Assembly (NCBI GenBank): GCA_036377075.1
Contig: DASUZB010000287.1
Location: 1 to 40,144 of the forward strand
DNA length: 40,144 bases
Reading direction: 5' to 3'
Source: DASUZB01 sp036377075
GTDB taxonomy: Bacteria; Actinomycetota; CALGFH01
A program made the position numbers and the translations under genes. The notes below the pieces were generated by a model. It saw only the letters and a list, made by a program, of their open reading frames with translations. It did not search any database and was not told the origin of the DNA. Below, piece by piece: positions 9,301 to 16,386 of this stretch. How positions within the stretch are numbered: position 1 is the first letter of the stretch; each line of letters starts with the position of its first letter.

Positions 9301-9936
9301 GGAGCGGGTGGTGTAGCCGCTGCCGCCGGCGTTGACGGACTGCTCGGACGCCGCCGCGGCGAACAGCAGGTCGGCGGCGTTGGTGGTGGTGACCGCGCCG
9401 CTGTTGACCGCGCTGCCGGTGCCGGTGGCGGTCTTGGTCACGTCGACCGGGCTGGCCTTGTCCACGCCCGAGTACTCGTGCAGGTAGATGGCGGCGAAGG
9501 AGTTGATGGCGGTGGCGAAGGTGGCCGTCACCGTGTTGGTGCCGACGGCGACGTTCCTCGCGTAGAAGACCTGGGAGCTCCAGTTGCTTCCCCAGGTCGT
9601 GCGCCCGGCCGCGCTGGTGTAGGTGTTGGCGCGGCTGTCGGACAGCGAGACCGCGTTGGTGTTGCTCCAGAGCACGTAGACGACGATCAGGTTGCCGGCG
9701 GCGTTGGCGCTGTTGAACGCCAGGGCGTTGGTCGTCCCGGAGGCGACCTGCTTCGCCCTCGTCTGCACGAACTTCGGCGTGGCGGCGGCGGCGTGGGCCG
9801 GCGCCCGGAACGCCGGCAGCGACAGGCTTAGCAGCGCGCCGACCGTGACGGCCAGGGCGGCGGTGCGGCAGGCGCGCCGGACCGCGGCGACCGCGGCAGG
9901 CGGGCGTGCCGGTTGGCGACGCACGGTGGATGGCAT
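6355..9936 (-). CDS. Secreted glucose/sorbosone dehydrogenase-like protein with duplicated end domains, Ig-like and PKD modules
   Basis: About 1193 residues from ATG 9936 (an upstream in-frame start at 9996 is less likely). A twin-arginine-poor signal peptide ends near AHA, residue 49. Domain order: a beta-rich domain (53-250); an Ig-like repeat (about 255-350) starting TPPTVAITAP; a PQQ/GSDH-type beta-propeller (about 353-712) with ATGFDLPTAIKFLPDGRML, HHGGAINFGNDGKIYFTTGEH and ALGLRNPYRAYYD; a PKD domain (about 713-800) with YQWTFGDGQ; a linker of further beta modules; and a second copy of the first domain (986-1193). The propeller family oxidises sugars in the periplasm or outside the cell with PQQ, but substrate and cofactor use are not shown. 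It is encoded alone and ends in a strong terminator. Confidence 0.85.
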   Translation of the reverse strand: MPSTVRRQPARPPAAVAAVRRACRTAALAVTVGALLSLSLPAFRAPAHAAAATPKFVQTRAKQVASGTTNALAFNSANAAGNLIVVYVLWSNTNAVSLSDSRANTYTSAAGRTTWGSNWSSQVFYARNVAVGTNTVTATFATAINSFAAIYLHEYSGVDKASPVDVTKTATGTGSAVNSGAVTTTNAADLLFAAAASEQSVNAGGSGYTTRSTAFGNRTMDRNVTATGSYSATATQNGNAWVVHLVAFKADAGSSDTTPPTVAITAPANNAQVNDIINVTADASDNVAVAGVQFLVDGVTTGVEDTAAPYALAWDTRTVPNGAHTLTARASDTSGNTKLSAAVTVNVANTSSFQNEVLATGFDLPTAIKFLPDGRMLVAELQGKIKVLPPPYTTPDPTLFLQITNIGSAGVQQGIFDVALDPNFSTNHFYYVFYTLGSPNRDRLSRFTANAALTGTVAGSELVLYQDPQDANAEHHGGAINFGNDGKIYFTTGEHFDAAAAQSLSSPRGKIHRINSDGTVPTDDPFYDGTGPNWDSIWALGLRNPYRAYYDAPTGKLYVGDVGGNDENNSKEEVDVGARGANYGWPNSEGPCSSPCTSPIYSYPHAGRDAAITGGFVYHGSQFPSAYQGSYFFADYTQNWIKRLTFDAGGNVNGVLNFEPPDGSVDGPYGDIVYLTEGPDGALYYVDLGYSDISGTFGVSKIRRIRFVSGNQPPVAAASANPTSGPAPLDVNFSSAGSSDPEGQPLTYQWTFGDGQTSTAANPVHTYAQAGEYTARLAVSDGVNTTQAAPLTISVGNPPTATISSPTDGVLFRAGDVISFSGDATDPEDGTLPASAFTWNIDFLHDTHVHPGTPITGVKSGTFTIPTTGHDFSGFTRYRITLTVTDSSGLTATKSVTIFPDKVNLTFGTSPAGLTLYLDGIAKTTPFTYDTLIGFVHTVEARNQSAGGTAYVFDSWSDGGAQTHTITVPASNQGYVATYRVGSPATPSFVQVNSATPQSSQSTVTTTYTKAQVAGDLDAVVVGWNETTGNVTSVTDSAGNAYLAAAPTTRGTNLSQVVYYAKSVAGAAAGADTVTVRFDKAVAFADVRVLEYGGLDPTSPLDVTHSAVGNTSPANSGAATTNFATELLLGAGTTDSAFTGAGTGYTSRVITSPDGDIAEDRTVTTTGSYNATAPRSGSGDWVFQMVAFRAAGQ

Positions 9937-10140
9937 GGACGACGACCCCCCCAAATCCCCGTCCGCAAGCGCGGAGCGAGACGCGACGAGTGCCACGCCC
10001 GTCCCACCCTGCCCGATTCGCCGGCAGCGGCGTCCCCGCGAGATGGCCCCCGATCCCGCCTAGAACGCTACAACTTGCTCAGCTCAGGGTCTAGAAGTAT
10101 GTCTCGCTCGTCTTATTAAAGAAGTCTGACTAGGTAGGAT
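9937..10140. other. Intergenic region with an AT-richer patch
   Basis: No gene is visible. The first 120 nt are the GC-rich leader of the sugar dehydrogenase gene on the reverse strand, including a run of seven C on the + strand just before its start. From about 10060 to 10140 the DNA becomes clearly AT-richer than anything else in the window, with TTATTAAAGAAG and three CTAG tetranucleotides. This probably holds the promoter for the leftward gene and may also mark an old junction, since a sigma-factor remnant follows directly. Confidence 0.4.
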
Positions 10141-10215
10141 TCTGCACGCGCGTCCGAGCGGCTGCTGCACACCGCGTACCTGCTGGCCACGGCGTGGGCG
10201 GAGGACCTGCGTGGT
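10141..10215 (+). pseudogene. Remnant of a SigE-family (sigma-70) factor N-terminus
   Basis: Read from 10153, the DNA encodes SERLLHTAYLLATAWAEDL, closely resembling the region 2 start of actinobacterial SigE-family sigma factors (pattern LLRTAYLLTGDWxxAEDL). There is no start codon: a TAG lies in frame at 10135-10137, and the similarity ends after about 25 residues, where the 3' end of the lipoprotein gene begins on the other strand. A short relic of a deleted gene is the simplest reading; chance resemblance is possible over this length. Confidence 0.4.
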
Positions 10216-10218
10216 GAG

Positions 10219-10740
10219 CTAGCCGCTGCCGACCGCGAGGGTGCCGGCGATCTGCTCGGCGGTCTGGTCCGCCGGGGTCGCGCCCAGCCAGCAGTTCTTG
10301 CTGTCCTTGGCGTCGTAGCCGTAGGTCAGCAGGTGGCTGCTGCCGTCGGCGCCGGCGAGCCGCAGCCGGAAGGCGCTCTGCGCCCCGGGGACGCTCACCA
10401 CCTGCCTGGACACGACTTGCAGCGGCGTCCGCGCGTAGCTGCTGGCGAACTGCGGCAACGGCGCGTCGGGCCTGGTGGCGTCCAGGGCGGTGGTGGAGTC
10501 GAGGTAGGCCCAGCCGCTGGCCCCCTTGAAGACGGTGGGCCCGCTGGTGCCCGGACCGCCGCCGCCGGCCCCCACGGCGAGCGAGTCGTCCTGCTTCCAG
10601 TCGGCCGGGAACGCGGCCGAGCACCAGCCGCCCTCCCACGCCTTGAAGCCGGCGGGGACCGAGGCCGGCTTGGGGTGGGGCGTGTGGGTGCAGGCCGCAC
10701 CGAGGAGCATGACCAGGAGCAGCGCGCCGGTTCGCCGCAC
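10219..10740 (-). CDS. Putative lipoprotein of unknown function
   Basis: About 173 residues. The N-terminus MRRTGALLLVMLLGAAC is a lipoprotein signal peptide with a lipobox (LGAAC), so the mature protein should be lipid-anchored outside the membrane. GTG 10740 is preferred because AAGGAGGT lies about 7 nt before it; a GTG at 10749 overlaps that site. The mature part begins THTPHPKPAS and contains WCSAAFPADWKQDD, an SSYARTPLQVVSR segment and NCWLGATPADQTAEQIAGTL near the end, with two cysteines that could pair. I recognise no family. It diverges from the ScyD/ScyE-like lipoprotein gene. Confidence 0.6.
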   Translation of the reverse strand: MRRTGALLLVMLLGAACTHTPHPKPASVPAGFKAWEGGWCSAAFPADWKQDDSLAVGAGGGGPGTSGPTVFKGASGWAYLDSTTALDATRPDAPLPQFASSYARTPLQVVSRQVVSVPGAQSAFRLRLAGADGSSHLLTYGYDAKDSKNCWLGATPADQTAEQIAGTLAVGSG

Positions 10741-10888
10741 GCCGCCCACCTCCTTCCCGGGCTTGCGCCGGATCGCAAGGCCGCCGCGGCCGCGTCGGGA
10801 GTATACCCATGCTGCCTGATAGGTCCGGTATGAGCAGCCGGTTCGCTTCTCCTTACGATCCCGTCAGGTCCTCGTTAGCTTCGTCGAC

Positions 10889-10894
10889 TAGGCT
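10889..10894 (+). promoter_or_regulatory. -10 box of a probable leaderless transcript
   Basis: TAGGCT (TAnnnT) ends 7 nt before the GTG start at 10902. In actinobacteria this spacing places the transcription start at or next to the initiation codon, and no ribosome binding site is seen before that GTG. No convincing -35 box is present. Confidence 0.45.
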
Positions 10895-10901
10895 GCGGCC
10901 C

Positions 10902-11896
10902 GTGCCGATCCCCCAACGACTCGCGTCGCTCGGCCTGGCGTCGCTGCTCGCCGTGGCCGTCGGCGGCTGCTCGAGCAGCAACCAGCTCGGCGCGTACGAG
11001 GCGGCCCGGACGCTGCACCTGGCGCCCGACGGGCGCCTGCTGGTCACCGACCTGGGGTCGGGGAGGAACGACGGCAAGGTCGTGGCCGTCGACGTCGACA
11101 GCGGCAAGCGGACCGTGCTCATGCGCGACCTGCCGTCCACCCACGCCAGCGGGGAGTCCCACGCCGACCTGGCCGGCCCGAGCGGGGCGGCGATGGCCGC
11201 CGACGGCACCGTCTGCGCGGTGATCGCCGGCGCCACCAAGCGCAACGCCGGCTTCTCCACGATGCGCTGCAGCAACGGCCTGGTGGTCGACCTCGAGGCG
11301 TTCCAGGGCAGGACCAAGCTGCCGAGCAACCCCTACGACGTCGTCCCCGACGGCAGGGACGGCTGGTACGTCAGCGACGGGGGGCCAACAACCTGCTGCA
11401 CGTCGACCGCGCCGGCGAGGTCGCCGTGGTGGCCCGCTTCCCCAGCCTCGAGGCGGTCCGGCTGGGGCAGCGCGACGGCCAGGGCGTGCCGACCGGCCTG
11501 ACGCTCGGCCCGGACGGGACCCTCTACGCGGCGCTGTACGGCGGCGCGCCGTTCGACGGTCCGCCCTCCGTGGTCGTGGCGCTGCCGCCGGACGCCGCCA
11601 CCCGGAAGGCCAGGCCCAGGCCGCTGGCGTTCCTGCCGCACCCGATCGCGGTGGCGGCGGTCCCTGGCGGCGTCGCGGTGCTGGACTACGGCGGCGCCCC
11701 TGGCGAGCGCCGCAAGGGGGAGCTGCGCGTGTTCGACGGCGCCGGCACCGGCCCGCCGCGGCAGGCGGGCCAGGGCCGGCTGCTGATCGCCCGGCTGGAC
11801 GGCCCGACCGGCCTGGTCAGGCTGCCCGACGGCCGTTGGGTGATCGCCGAGACCGGCCACCACGGCCTGCGGGTCCTTAGCGGCAAGCTCTCCTGA
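10902..11896 (+). pseudogene. ScyD/ScyE-like beta-propeller lipoprotein, interrupted by a 1-base frameshift
   Basis: GTG 10902 begins MPIPQRLASLGLASLLAVAVGGC, a lipoprotein signal peptide with lipobox VGGC. The mature part is a beta-propeller like the ScyD/ScyE family: TLHLAPDGRLLVTDLG, LAGPSGAAMAADGTVC, LPSNPYDVVPDGRDGWYVSDGG, then in the next frame ANNLLHVDRAGEVAVVARFP, VPTGLTLGPDGTLYAALYGG and GPTGLVRLPDGRWVIAETG. The two halves join only if one G is added to the run of six G at 11379-11384; as it stands the first frame ends at 11501. With the repair it is about 331 residues and ends at TGA 11894-11896. It is either a recent pseudogene, a homopolymer sequencing error or, less likely, a phase-variable gene. 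The family's function is unclear. Confidence 0.7.
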
Positions 11897-11994
11897 CGGC
11901 GGCGCACGCCGGCCATAGGCCTCGAATGGCTTCACTCGCCGCTCGGGGCCGCCGATGAAGAGTCCAACAGGACGTTCCCGATCGGGCGAGGACT

Positions 11995-14373
11995 ATGGCC
12001 AGAGAACCGGGCGCCTCCCTGGGCGCCTTCGTGCGGCGGCGCCGCGACCTGGGCTTCCTGTCGGCCCTGGTGGGCGGCGCCGGGTTGCTGGCATTCTTCG
12101 GCTTCTACTTCTCGGGCTTCGGCGGCGACCACGCCCGCACCTGGGTCACCGACTTCGCCTACGTGCCCGTGAGCTTGCTGGCGGTGTTCATGGCCGTGCG
12201 CGCCTCGCGCCACCGGGCGCTGGACCGCCGCACGCGGCTGGCCTGGCGCATCCTGGCGGCCGCCTTTGGCTGCCAGCTGTTCGCCAACACCGTCTGGTGG
12301 TGGCTGGAGGCGGTGCAGGGCGGCAGCCCGCCGTTCCCGTCGCTCGCCGACGTCGGCTACCTCGCCTTCATCCCGGTGCTGCTCGGCGGGCTGCTGGCCT
12401 TCCCAGGGCGGCCCGTCAGCCGCCAGGAGCGCTACAAGCTCGCGCTGGACACCGCCACCGTGGTCGCCGGCGGCTTCATGGTCCTGTGGTACCTGGTGCT
12501 GGGCCCGACCGTGACCGAGGGTGGCGCCGGCTTCCTCGCGATCGGGACCTCGGTCGCCTACCCCGTCGGCGACCTGGTGCTGCTGTTCGGCATCGTCAAG
12601 GTGCTGCTGCGCGGCCCGGCGGAGTCGAGCCGGCGGCCCCTGCAGATCCTGGTCGTCGGCCTGGCCTTGTTCGTCGTCGCCGACGTCTACTACGGCTACG
12701 TCGGCCTGCACCAGAGCTTCTTCGGCGGGAGCTGGCCGGACCTGTTCTGGCTGAGCGCGAACTACCTGTTCGCGGTGAGCGCCGTCGAGCAGCACCAGCG
12801 TGCCGAGCACCCGGAGGGGGACCTGCGCCGCGTCCGCTCCTGGCACGTCAACCGCCTGCCCTACGTCGGCGTCGGCGTGGGCTATGGCCTGCTGCTGCTG
12901 ATCGCCGGCGGCCAGCGCCTGTACCCGCTCGGCGGCCTGCTGATCGGGGCGGTGGTCCTCACCGTCCTGGTGGTGCTGCGCCAGATCACCGCCCTGCGGG
13001 AGAACCACGCCCTGGTGGTGACCGACAGCCTCACCGGCCTGACCAACCGGGCGCAGCTGCGGGCGACCCTCGACCGGGCGCTGCTGCGCGGTCGCCGCGG
13101 CGACCGTCGGGTCGCGGTGCTCCTGCTCGACCTCGACGGCTTCAAGCAGATCAACGACACCCTCGGCCACGAGACCGGTGACGACGTCCTGGTCGGCTTC
13201 GCCGAGGTGCTGCGAGGCTGCGTCCGCGCGGGCGACACCGCCGGACGGCTTGGCGGCGACGAGTTCGCGGTGGTGATCGACCAGGTCAACGGGTCGGAGG
13301 ACGCCGTGGCGGTGGCGCAGCGGATCCTCGCCAGGCTGCGCGAGCCGATCACGGTCGGCGAGCACGCCCTGGCCACCCGCACGAGCATCGGCATCGCGCT
13401 GTCGGGCGACGGCGCGAACGAGCCGGACGAGCTGCTGCACCGGGCCGACCTGGCCATGTACGCCGCCAAGCGGCGTGGGGCGCACGGCTACGAGGTGTAC
13501 GGCCACATCCCCGACGACCACGAGGTGCGGCGCGCCCGGCTCGAGACCGACCTGCGCCTGGCGCTGGACCGGGAGGAGCTGCTGGTCCACTACCAGCCGA
13601 TCGTCACCCTGCACGACGGCAACATCGTCGGCGTGGAGGCGCTGGTGCGCTGGCGCCACCCCAGCATCGGCGTGATCCCGCCGGCCGAGTTCATCCCGGT
13701 CGCCGAGGAGACCGGGGTCATCCACGAGCTGGGCGCGTGGGTGCTGCAGCACGCCGGCCGCCAGGTCCGCACCTGGCAGGAGCGGTTCCCCCGGACCCGC
13801 CCGCTGCAGCTGAGCGTCAACCTGTCGCCGCGCCAGGTGCAGGACCCGCACCTGGTCCAGGACGTGACCGCGATCCTGCGGCGCATCGGGCTCGACCCGC
13901 GCACGCTCGTGCTCGAGCTCACCGAGAACGACTTCATGCACGACACCGACGAGGCGGTCGCCAAGCTCGTCGCGCTCAAGCAGCTCGGCATCCGCATCGC
14001 CATCGACGACTTCGGCACCGGCTACTCCTCGCTCGGCTACCTCACCCACCTGCCGGTCGACATCCTCAAGATCGACCGCTGCTTCATCGCCGAGCTCGGC
14101 ACCGGCTCGGAGGGATCGGTGGTGGCCGAGGCGGTGGTGCGGCTGAGCCAGGCGCTGCACCTCGACACCGTCGCGGAGGGCGTCGAAGAGGCCGACCAGG
14201 CCAGGGGGCTGCGCGAGCTCGGCTGCCCGCTCGGCCAGGGCTACTACTTCGCCCGGCCGCTCAGCAGCGCCGAGATCGAGGTACTGCTGGAGGAGGCCCA
14301 GGTCGTGCCCGCGCCCGGCGCTGGCCAGCCGTCCCCGACCCCGGCCGGCGGGAGTACCGTGAGGTCGTCATGA
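11995..14373 (+). CDS. Membrane-bound GGDEF-EAL bifunctional cyclic-di-GMP enzyme
   Basis: A 792-residue protein. Residues 1-325 hold about eight to nine hydrophobic helices of a membrane sensory region. A GGDEF domain (about 335-495) has LLDLDGFKQINDTLGHETGDDVL and RLGGDEF near residue 419, with an inhibitory-site RxxD (RAGD) five residues before GGDEF. An EAL domain (about 510-765) has GVEALVRWRHP near 547, SVNLSPRQ, ELTEND, IDDFGTGYSSLGYL, ILKID and AEGVEE. Catalytic and metal-binding residues of both domains are present, so it could both make and degrade c-di-GMP, with product inhibition at the I-site. ATG 11995 follows GGGCGAGG. Its stop overlaps the ATG of a broken small ORF. Confidence 0.92.
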   Translation: MAREPGASLGAFVRRRRDLGFLSALVGGAGLLAFFGFYFSGFGGDHARTWVTDFAYVPVSLLAVFMAVRASRHRALDRRTRLAWRILAAAFGCQLFANTVWWWLEAVQGGSPPFPSLADVGYLAFIPVLLGGLLAFPGRPVSRQERYKLALDTATVVAGGFMVLWYLVLGPTVTEGGAGFLAIGTSVAYPVGDLVLLFGIVKVLLRGPAESSRRPLQILVVGLALFVVADVYYGYVGLHQSFFGGSWPDLFWLSANYLFAVSAVEQHQRAEHPEGDLRRVRSWHVNRLPYVGVGVGYGLLLLIAGGQRLYPLGGLLIGAVVLTVLVVLRQITALRENHALVVTDSLTGLTNRAQLRATLDRALLRGRRGDRRVAVLLLDLDGFKQINDTLGHETGDDVLVGFAEVLRGCVRAGDTAGRLGGDEFAVVIDQVNGSEDAVAVAQRILARLREPITVGEHALATRTSIGIALSGDGANEPDELLHRADLAMYAAKRRGAHGYEVYGHIPDDHEVRRARLETDLRLALDREELLVHYQPIVTLHDGNIVGVEALVRWRHPSIGVIPPAEFIPVAEETGVIHELGAWVLQHAGRQVRTWQERFPRTRPLQLSVNLSPRQVQDPHLVQDVTAILRRIGLDPRTLVLELTENDFMHDTDEAVAKLVALKQLGIRIAIDDFGTGYSSLGYLTHLPVDILKIDRCFIAELGTGSEGSVVAEAVVRLSQALHLDTVAEGVEEADQARGLRELGCPLGQGYYFARPLSSAEIEVLLEEAQVVPAPGAGQPSPTPAGGSTVRSS

Positions 14374-14514
14374 TCCAGCTCAACGACCTCCACTCGCTCG
14401 CCTGAAGCGCGGTCCAGCAAGAACGTCTGCGGGTCTCGCAGCGCAGGGAGCAGCTCATCCGGGAGCTGGCCAGGCCGGGCCTCCTGGACCGCTGGCGTGC
14501 CCGCCGCGCCGCCG
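14370..14514 (+). pseudogene. Possible small coupled ORF with an in-frame stop
   Basis: ATG 14370 overlaps the GGDEF-EAL stop (ATGA) and has GAGG 5 nt before it. The frame reads MIQLNDLHSLA, then TGA at 14403-14405, then continues without a stop as SAVQQERLRVSQRREQLIR and ELARPGLLDRWRARRAAVS. The second part has the charged, Arg/Glu-rich helical character of many small actinobacterial proteins, which suggests one short gene broken by a nonsense change. It may equally be non-coding sequence. In frame it would run to 14579, overlapping the convergent oxidoreductase gene. Confidence 0.25.
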
Positions 14515-14949
14515 TCAGCCCTCGTCGGCCTCCCGCCACGGCCCCTGACCGTAGATCCGCTCAACCGTCACGTGGGTGACGACGCCCTCGGGCACCTCGC
14601 GCATCGGGTACTTCGCCCCCGGACCGATGTACGCCTCGGCGAGGCGGTCCATCACCGCCAGCGCGCCCCCCTCGGTGATCCGGGCGCGGCCGCGGACCAC
14701 CACGTACGGGTGCAGGCCCGTGCCCTCGTACTCGTTGGCCTGGAACGACACCACCACCCGCGGGTCGCGCCGCAGGTTGCGGAGCTTGGACTGGTCGGTG
14801 TCGTAGAAGGTGGCGAAGACGAGCTCGTCGCCGTCGAACCCGGCCCAGGCGAGGCTGACGTGCGGGGTGCCGTCGGGGCCGAGCGTGACGACGTGGGCGA
14901 GGGGGCCGGTGGCGAGGAACTCGCGCACCGCCGGGGGAATGGTTGCCAT
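14515..14949 (-). CDS. Pyridoxamine 5'-phosphate oxidase-like split-barrel protein (F420/FMN-dependent type)
   Basis: A 144-residue protein beginning MATIPPAVREFLATGPLAHV. It follows the pattern of the TIGR03618-type family: VVTLGPDGTPHVSLAWAGFDGDELVFAT, SKLRNLRRDPRVVVSFQ, YVVVRGRARITEGGALAVMDRLAEAYIG and VTVERIYGQGPW. Such proteins bind F420 or FMN in a split beta-barrel and reduce small molecules; the substrate cannot be told. A longer frame runs upstream to 15132, but ATG 14949, with GGAGG 10 nt before it, matches the family's N-terminus. Confidence 0.85.
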   Translation of the reverse strand: MATIPPAVREFLATGPLAHVVTLGPDGTPHVSLAWAGFDGDELVFATFYDTDQSKLRNLRRDPRVVVSFQANEYEGTGLHPYVVVRGRARITEGGALAVMDRLAEAYIGPGAKYPMREVPEGVVTHVTVERIYGQGPWREADEG

Positions 14950-15218
14950 GGGAATGAAGCCTCCACCACCGTCTCGGGTCGCCGCCGAACCCGCAGCCGC
15001 CTTGCCTGCGGGGCATCCGAGGAGTCTATCGCGACGGGCGGGCGGCCTCAGCGGGCCAGGCGGCCCAGCAGCGCCGAGGCGACGGTGATGCCCAGGGCGG
15101 CCGCGGCGTCCACCTGAGTGGCCGGCCGTCACCGGGCCGTGGGTGGGGCGCTCCGTGCCCGCCTCGGCGGCGCCTGGCGTTGGCGTACCGTGCCGTTGGC
15201 CGAGACGAGGAGGAGCCG

Positions 15219-16358
15219 ATGCCGGTCGCGCCGACGGTCGAGGCGGAGCCAGGGTTCGGGGTCGTGGCGGACGCGTTCGCCGCCAACTTCGAGCGCCACG
15301 GCGAGGTGGGCGCCGCCTTCTGCCTCTACCAGGACGGCAAGGTGGTGGTGGACGCGTGGGGCGGCATGGCCGACCCCGACGCCGGGCGCCCCTGGGAGCG
15401 CGACGCGCTGGTGCTGGTGTTCTCGGCCACCAAGGGGGCGACCACGCTGGCCGTCCACCTCCTCGCCGAGCGCGGCGCGCTCGACCTCGACGCGCCGGTG
15501 GCGCGCTACTGGCCGGAGTTCGGCGCGCGCGGCAAGGAACGGATCCCGCTGCGCTGGGTGCTGTCGCACCAGGCCGGGCTCGCCGCGGTCGACGCCGACC
15601 TCACCCTGGAGCAGGTGCTGGCATGGGATCCGGTGGTCGAGGCGATCGCGGCCCAGGCGCCGAACTGGGAGCCGGGCACCGCCGCCGGCTACCACGCCCG
15701 GACGTTCGGCTGGATCCTCGGCGAGGTGGTCCGCCGGGTCACCGGCGAGACCGTCGGGCGCTTCGTGGCGCGCGAGCTCGCCGCACCCCTGCGGCTCGAC
15801 CTCTGGATCGGGCTGCCGGAGGCCGAGGAGCCGCGGACCGCGAGGCTGCTGCCCGATGCCACGCTCGGGCTCGACTACCTGCCGGCGGACTCCCTGCTCG
15901 TCCGCGTGCTGAACGGGCCGTCGGGGCTGTTCCACTACGACGACATGTGGAACCGCCGGGAGCTGCACGCCGCCGAGATCCCGTCGTCCAACGGCATCAC
16001 CGACGCCCGCTCGCTCGCCCGCATGTACGCGGCCACCATCGGCGAGGTCGACGGCACCCGGCTGCTCCGCCCCGAGACCGTGGCGCGGGCGAGCGCCCTG
16101 GAGACCGACGAGGCCGACCTCGTCCTCGGCGTCCCGATCCCTCGCGGCCTCGGCTTCATGCTGGGCCCGGCGCTCGGCGACGGGGTCGGCCCCCGCGCGT
16201 TCGGCCACCCCGGCGCGGGCGGCTCGGTCGCGTGGGCCGACCCGGAGGCGGGGATCGCCTTCGGCTACGTCGCCAACCGGCTGCAGCTCCTCCCCGGCCC
16301 GGAGGGCGACCCCCGGACCGCCGGCCTCACCCGCGCCGCCTACGCCGCGGTCGCCTGA
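15219..16358 (+). CDS. Serine beta-lactamase-like hydrolase (family VIII esterase / EstB-like)
   Basis: A 379-residue protein with the class C/penicillin-binding fold. The nucleophile motif SxxK is S69-A-T-K72, the Tyr motif is Y158 in GYHARTFGW, and a C-terminal GHPGAGGSVAWADPEAGIAFGYVANR block corresponds to the KTG-equivalent strand. YHA rather than YxN and the GWILGEVVRRVTG context fit family VIII esterases rather than true beta-lactamases. There is no signal peptide, so it acts in the cytoplasm on an unknown ester or amide. ATG 15219 follows GAGGAGGAG and is preferred to an in-frame start at 15180. A possible -10 box, TACCGT, lies at 15186-15191. Confidence 0.88.
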   Translation: MPVAPTVEAEPGFGVVADAFAANFERHGEVGAAFCLYQDGKVVVDAWGGMADPDAGRPWERDALVLVFSATKGATTLAVHLLAERGALDLDAPVARYWPEFGARGKERIPLRWVLSHQAGLAAVDADLTLEQVLAWDPVVEAIAAQAPNWEPGTAAGYHARTFGWILGEVVRRVTGETVGRFVARELAAPLRLDLWIGLPEAEEPRTARLLPDATLGLDYLPADSLLVRVLNGPSGLFHYDDMWNRRELHAAEIPSSNGITDARSLARMYAATIGEVDGTRLLRPETVARASALETDEADLVLGVPIPRGLGFMLGPALGDGVGPRAFGHPGAGGSVAWADPEAGIAFGYVANRLQLLPGPEGDPRTAGLTRAAYAAVA

Positions 16359-16386
16359 GCCGCCGGGCACGTCCCTCCGCCGGGCC

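Noticed and set aside
7642..9831. Forward-strand open frame of 729 residues opposite the sugar dehydrogenase
   Set aside because: Composition is repetitive Val/Gly/Arg/Asp with no domain motif, and it is exactly antisense to a gene with clear domains.
15050..15125. Reverse-strand peptide ending AALGITVASALLGRLAR before a stop
   Set aside because: Looks like a protein C-terminus, but the frame is closed by TGA a few codons upstream and only about 21 residues are available; no support for a gene or a definite relic.
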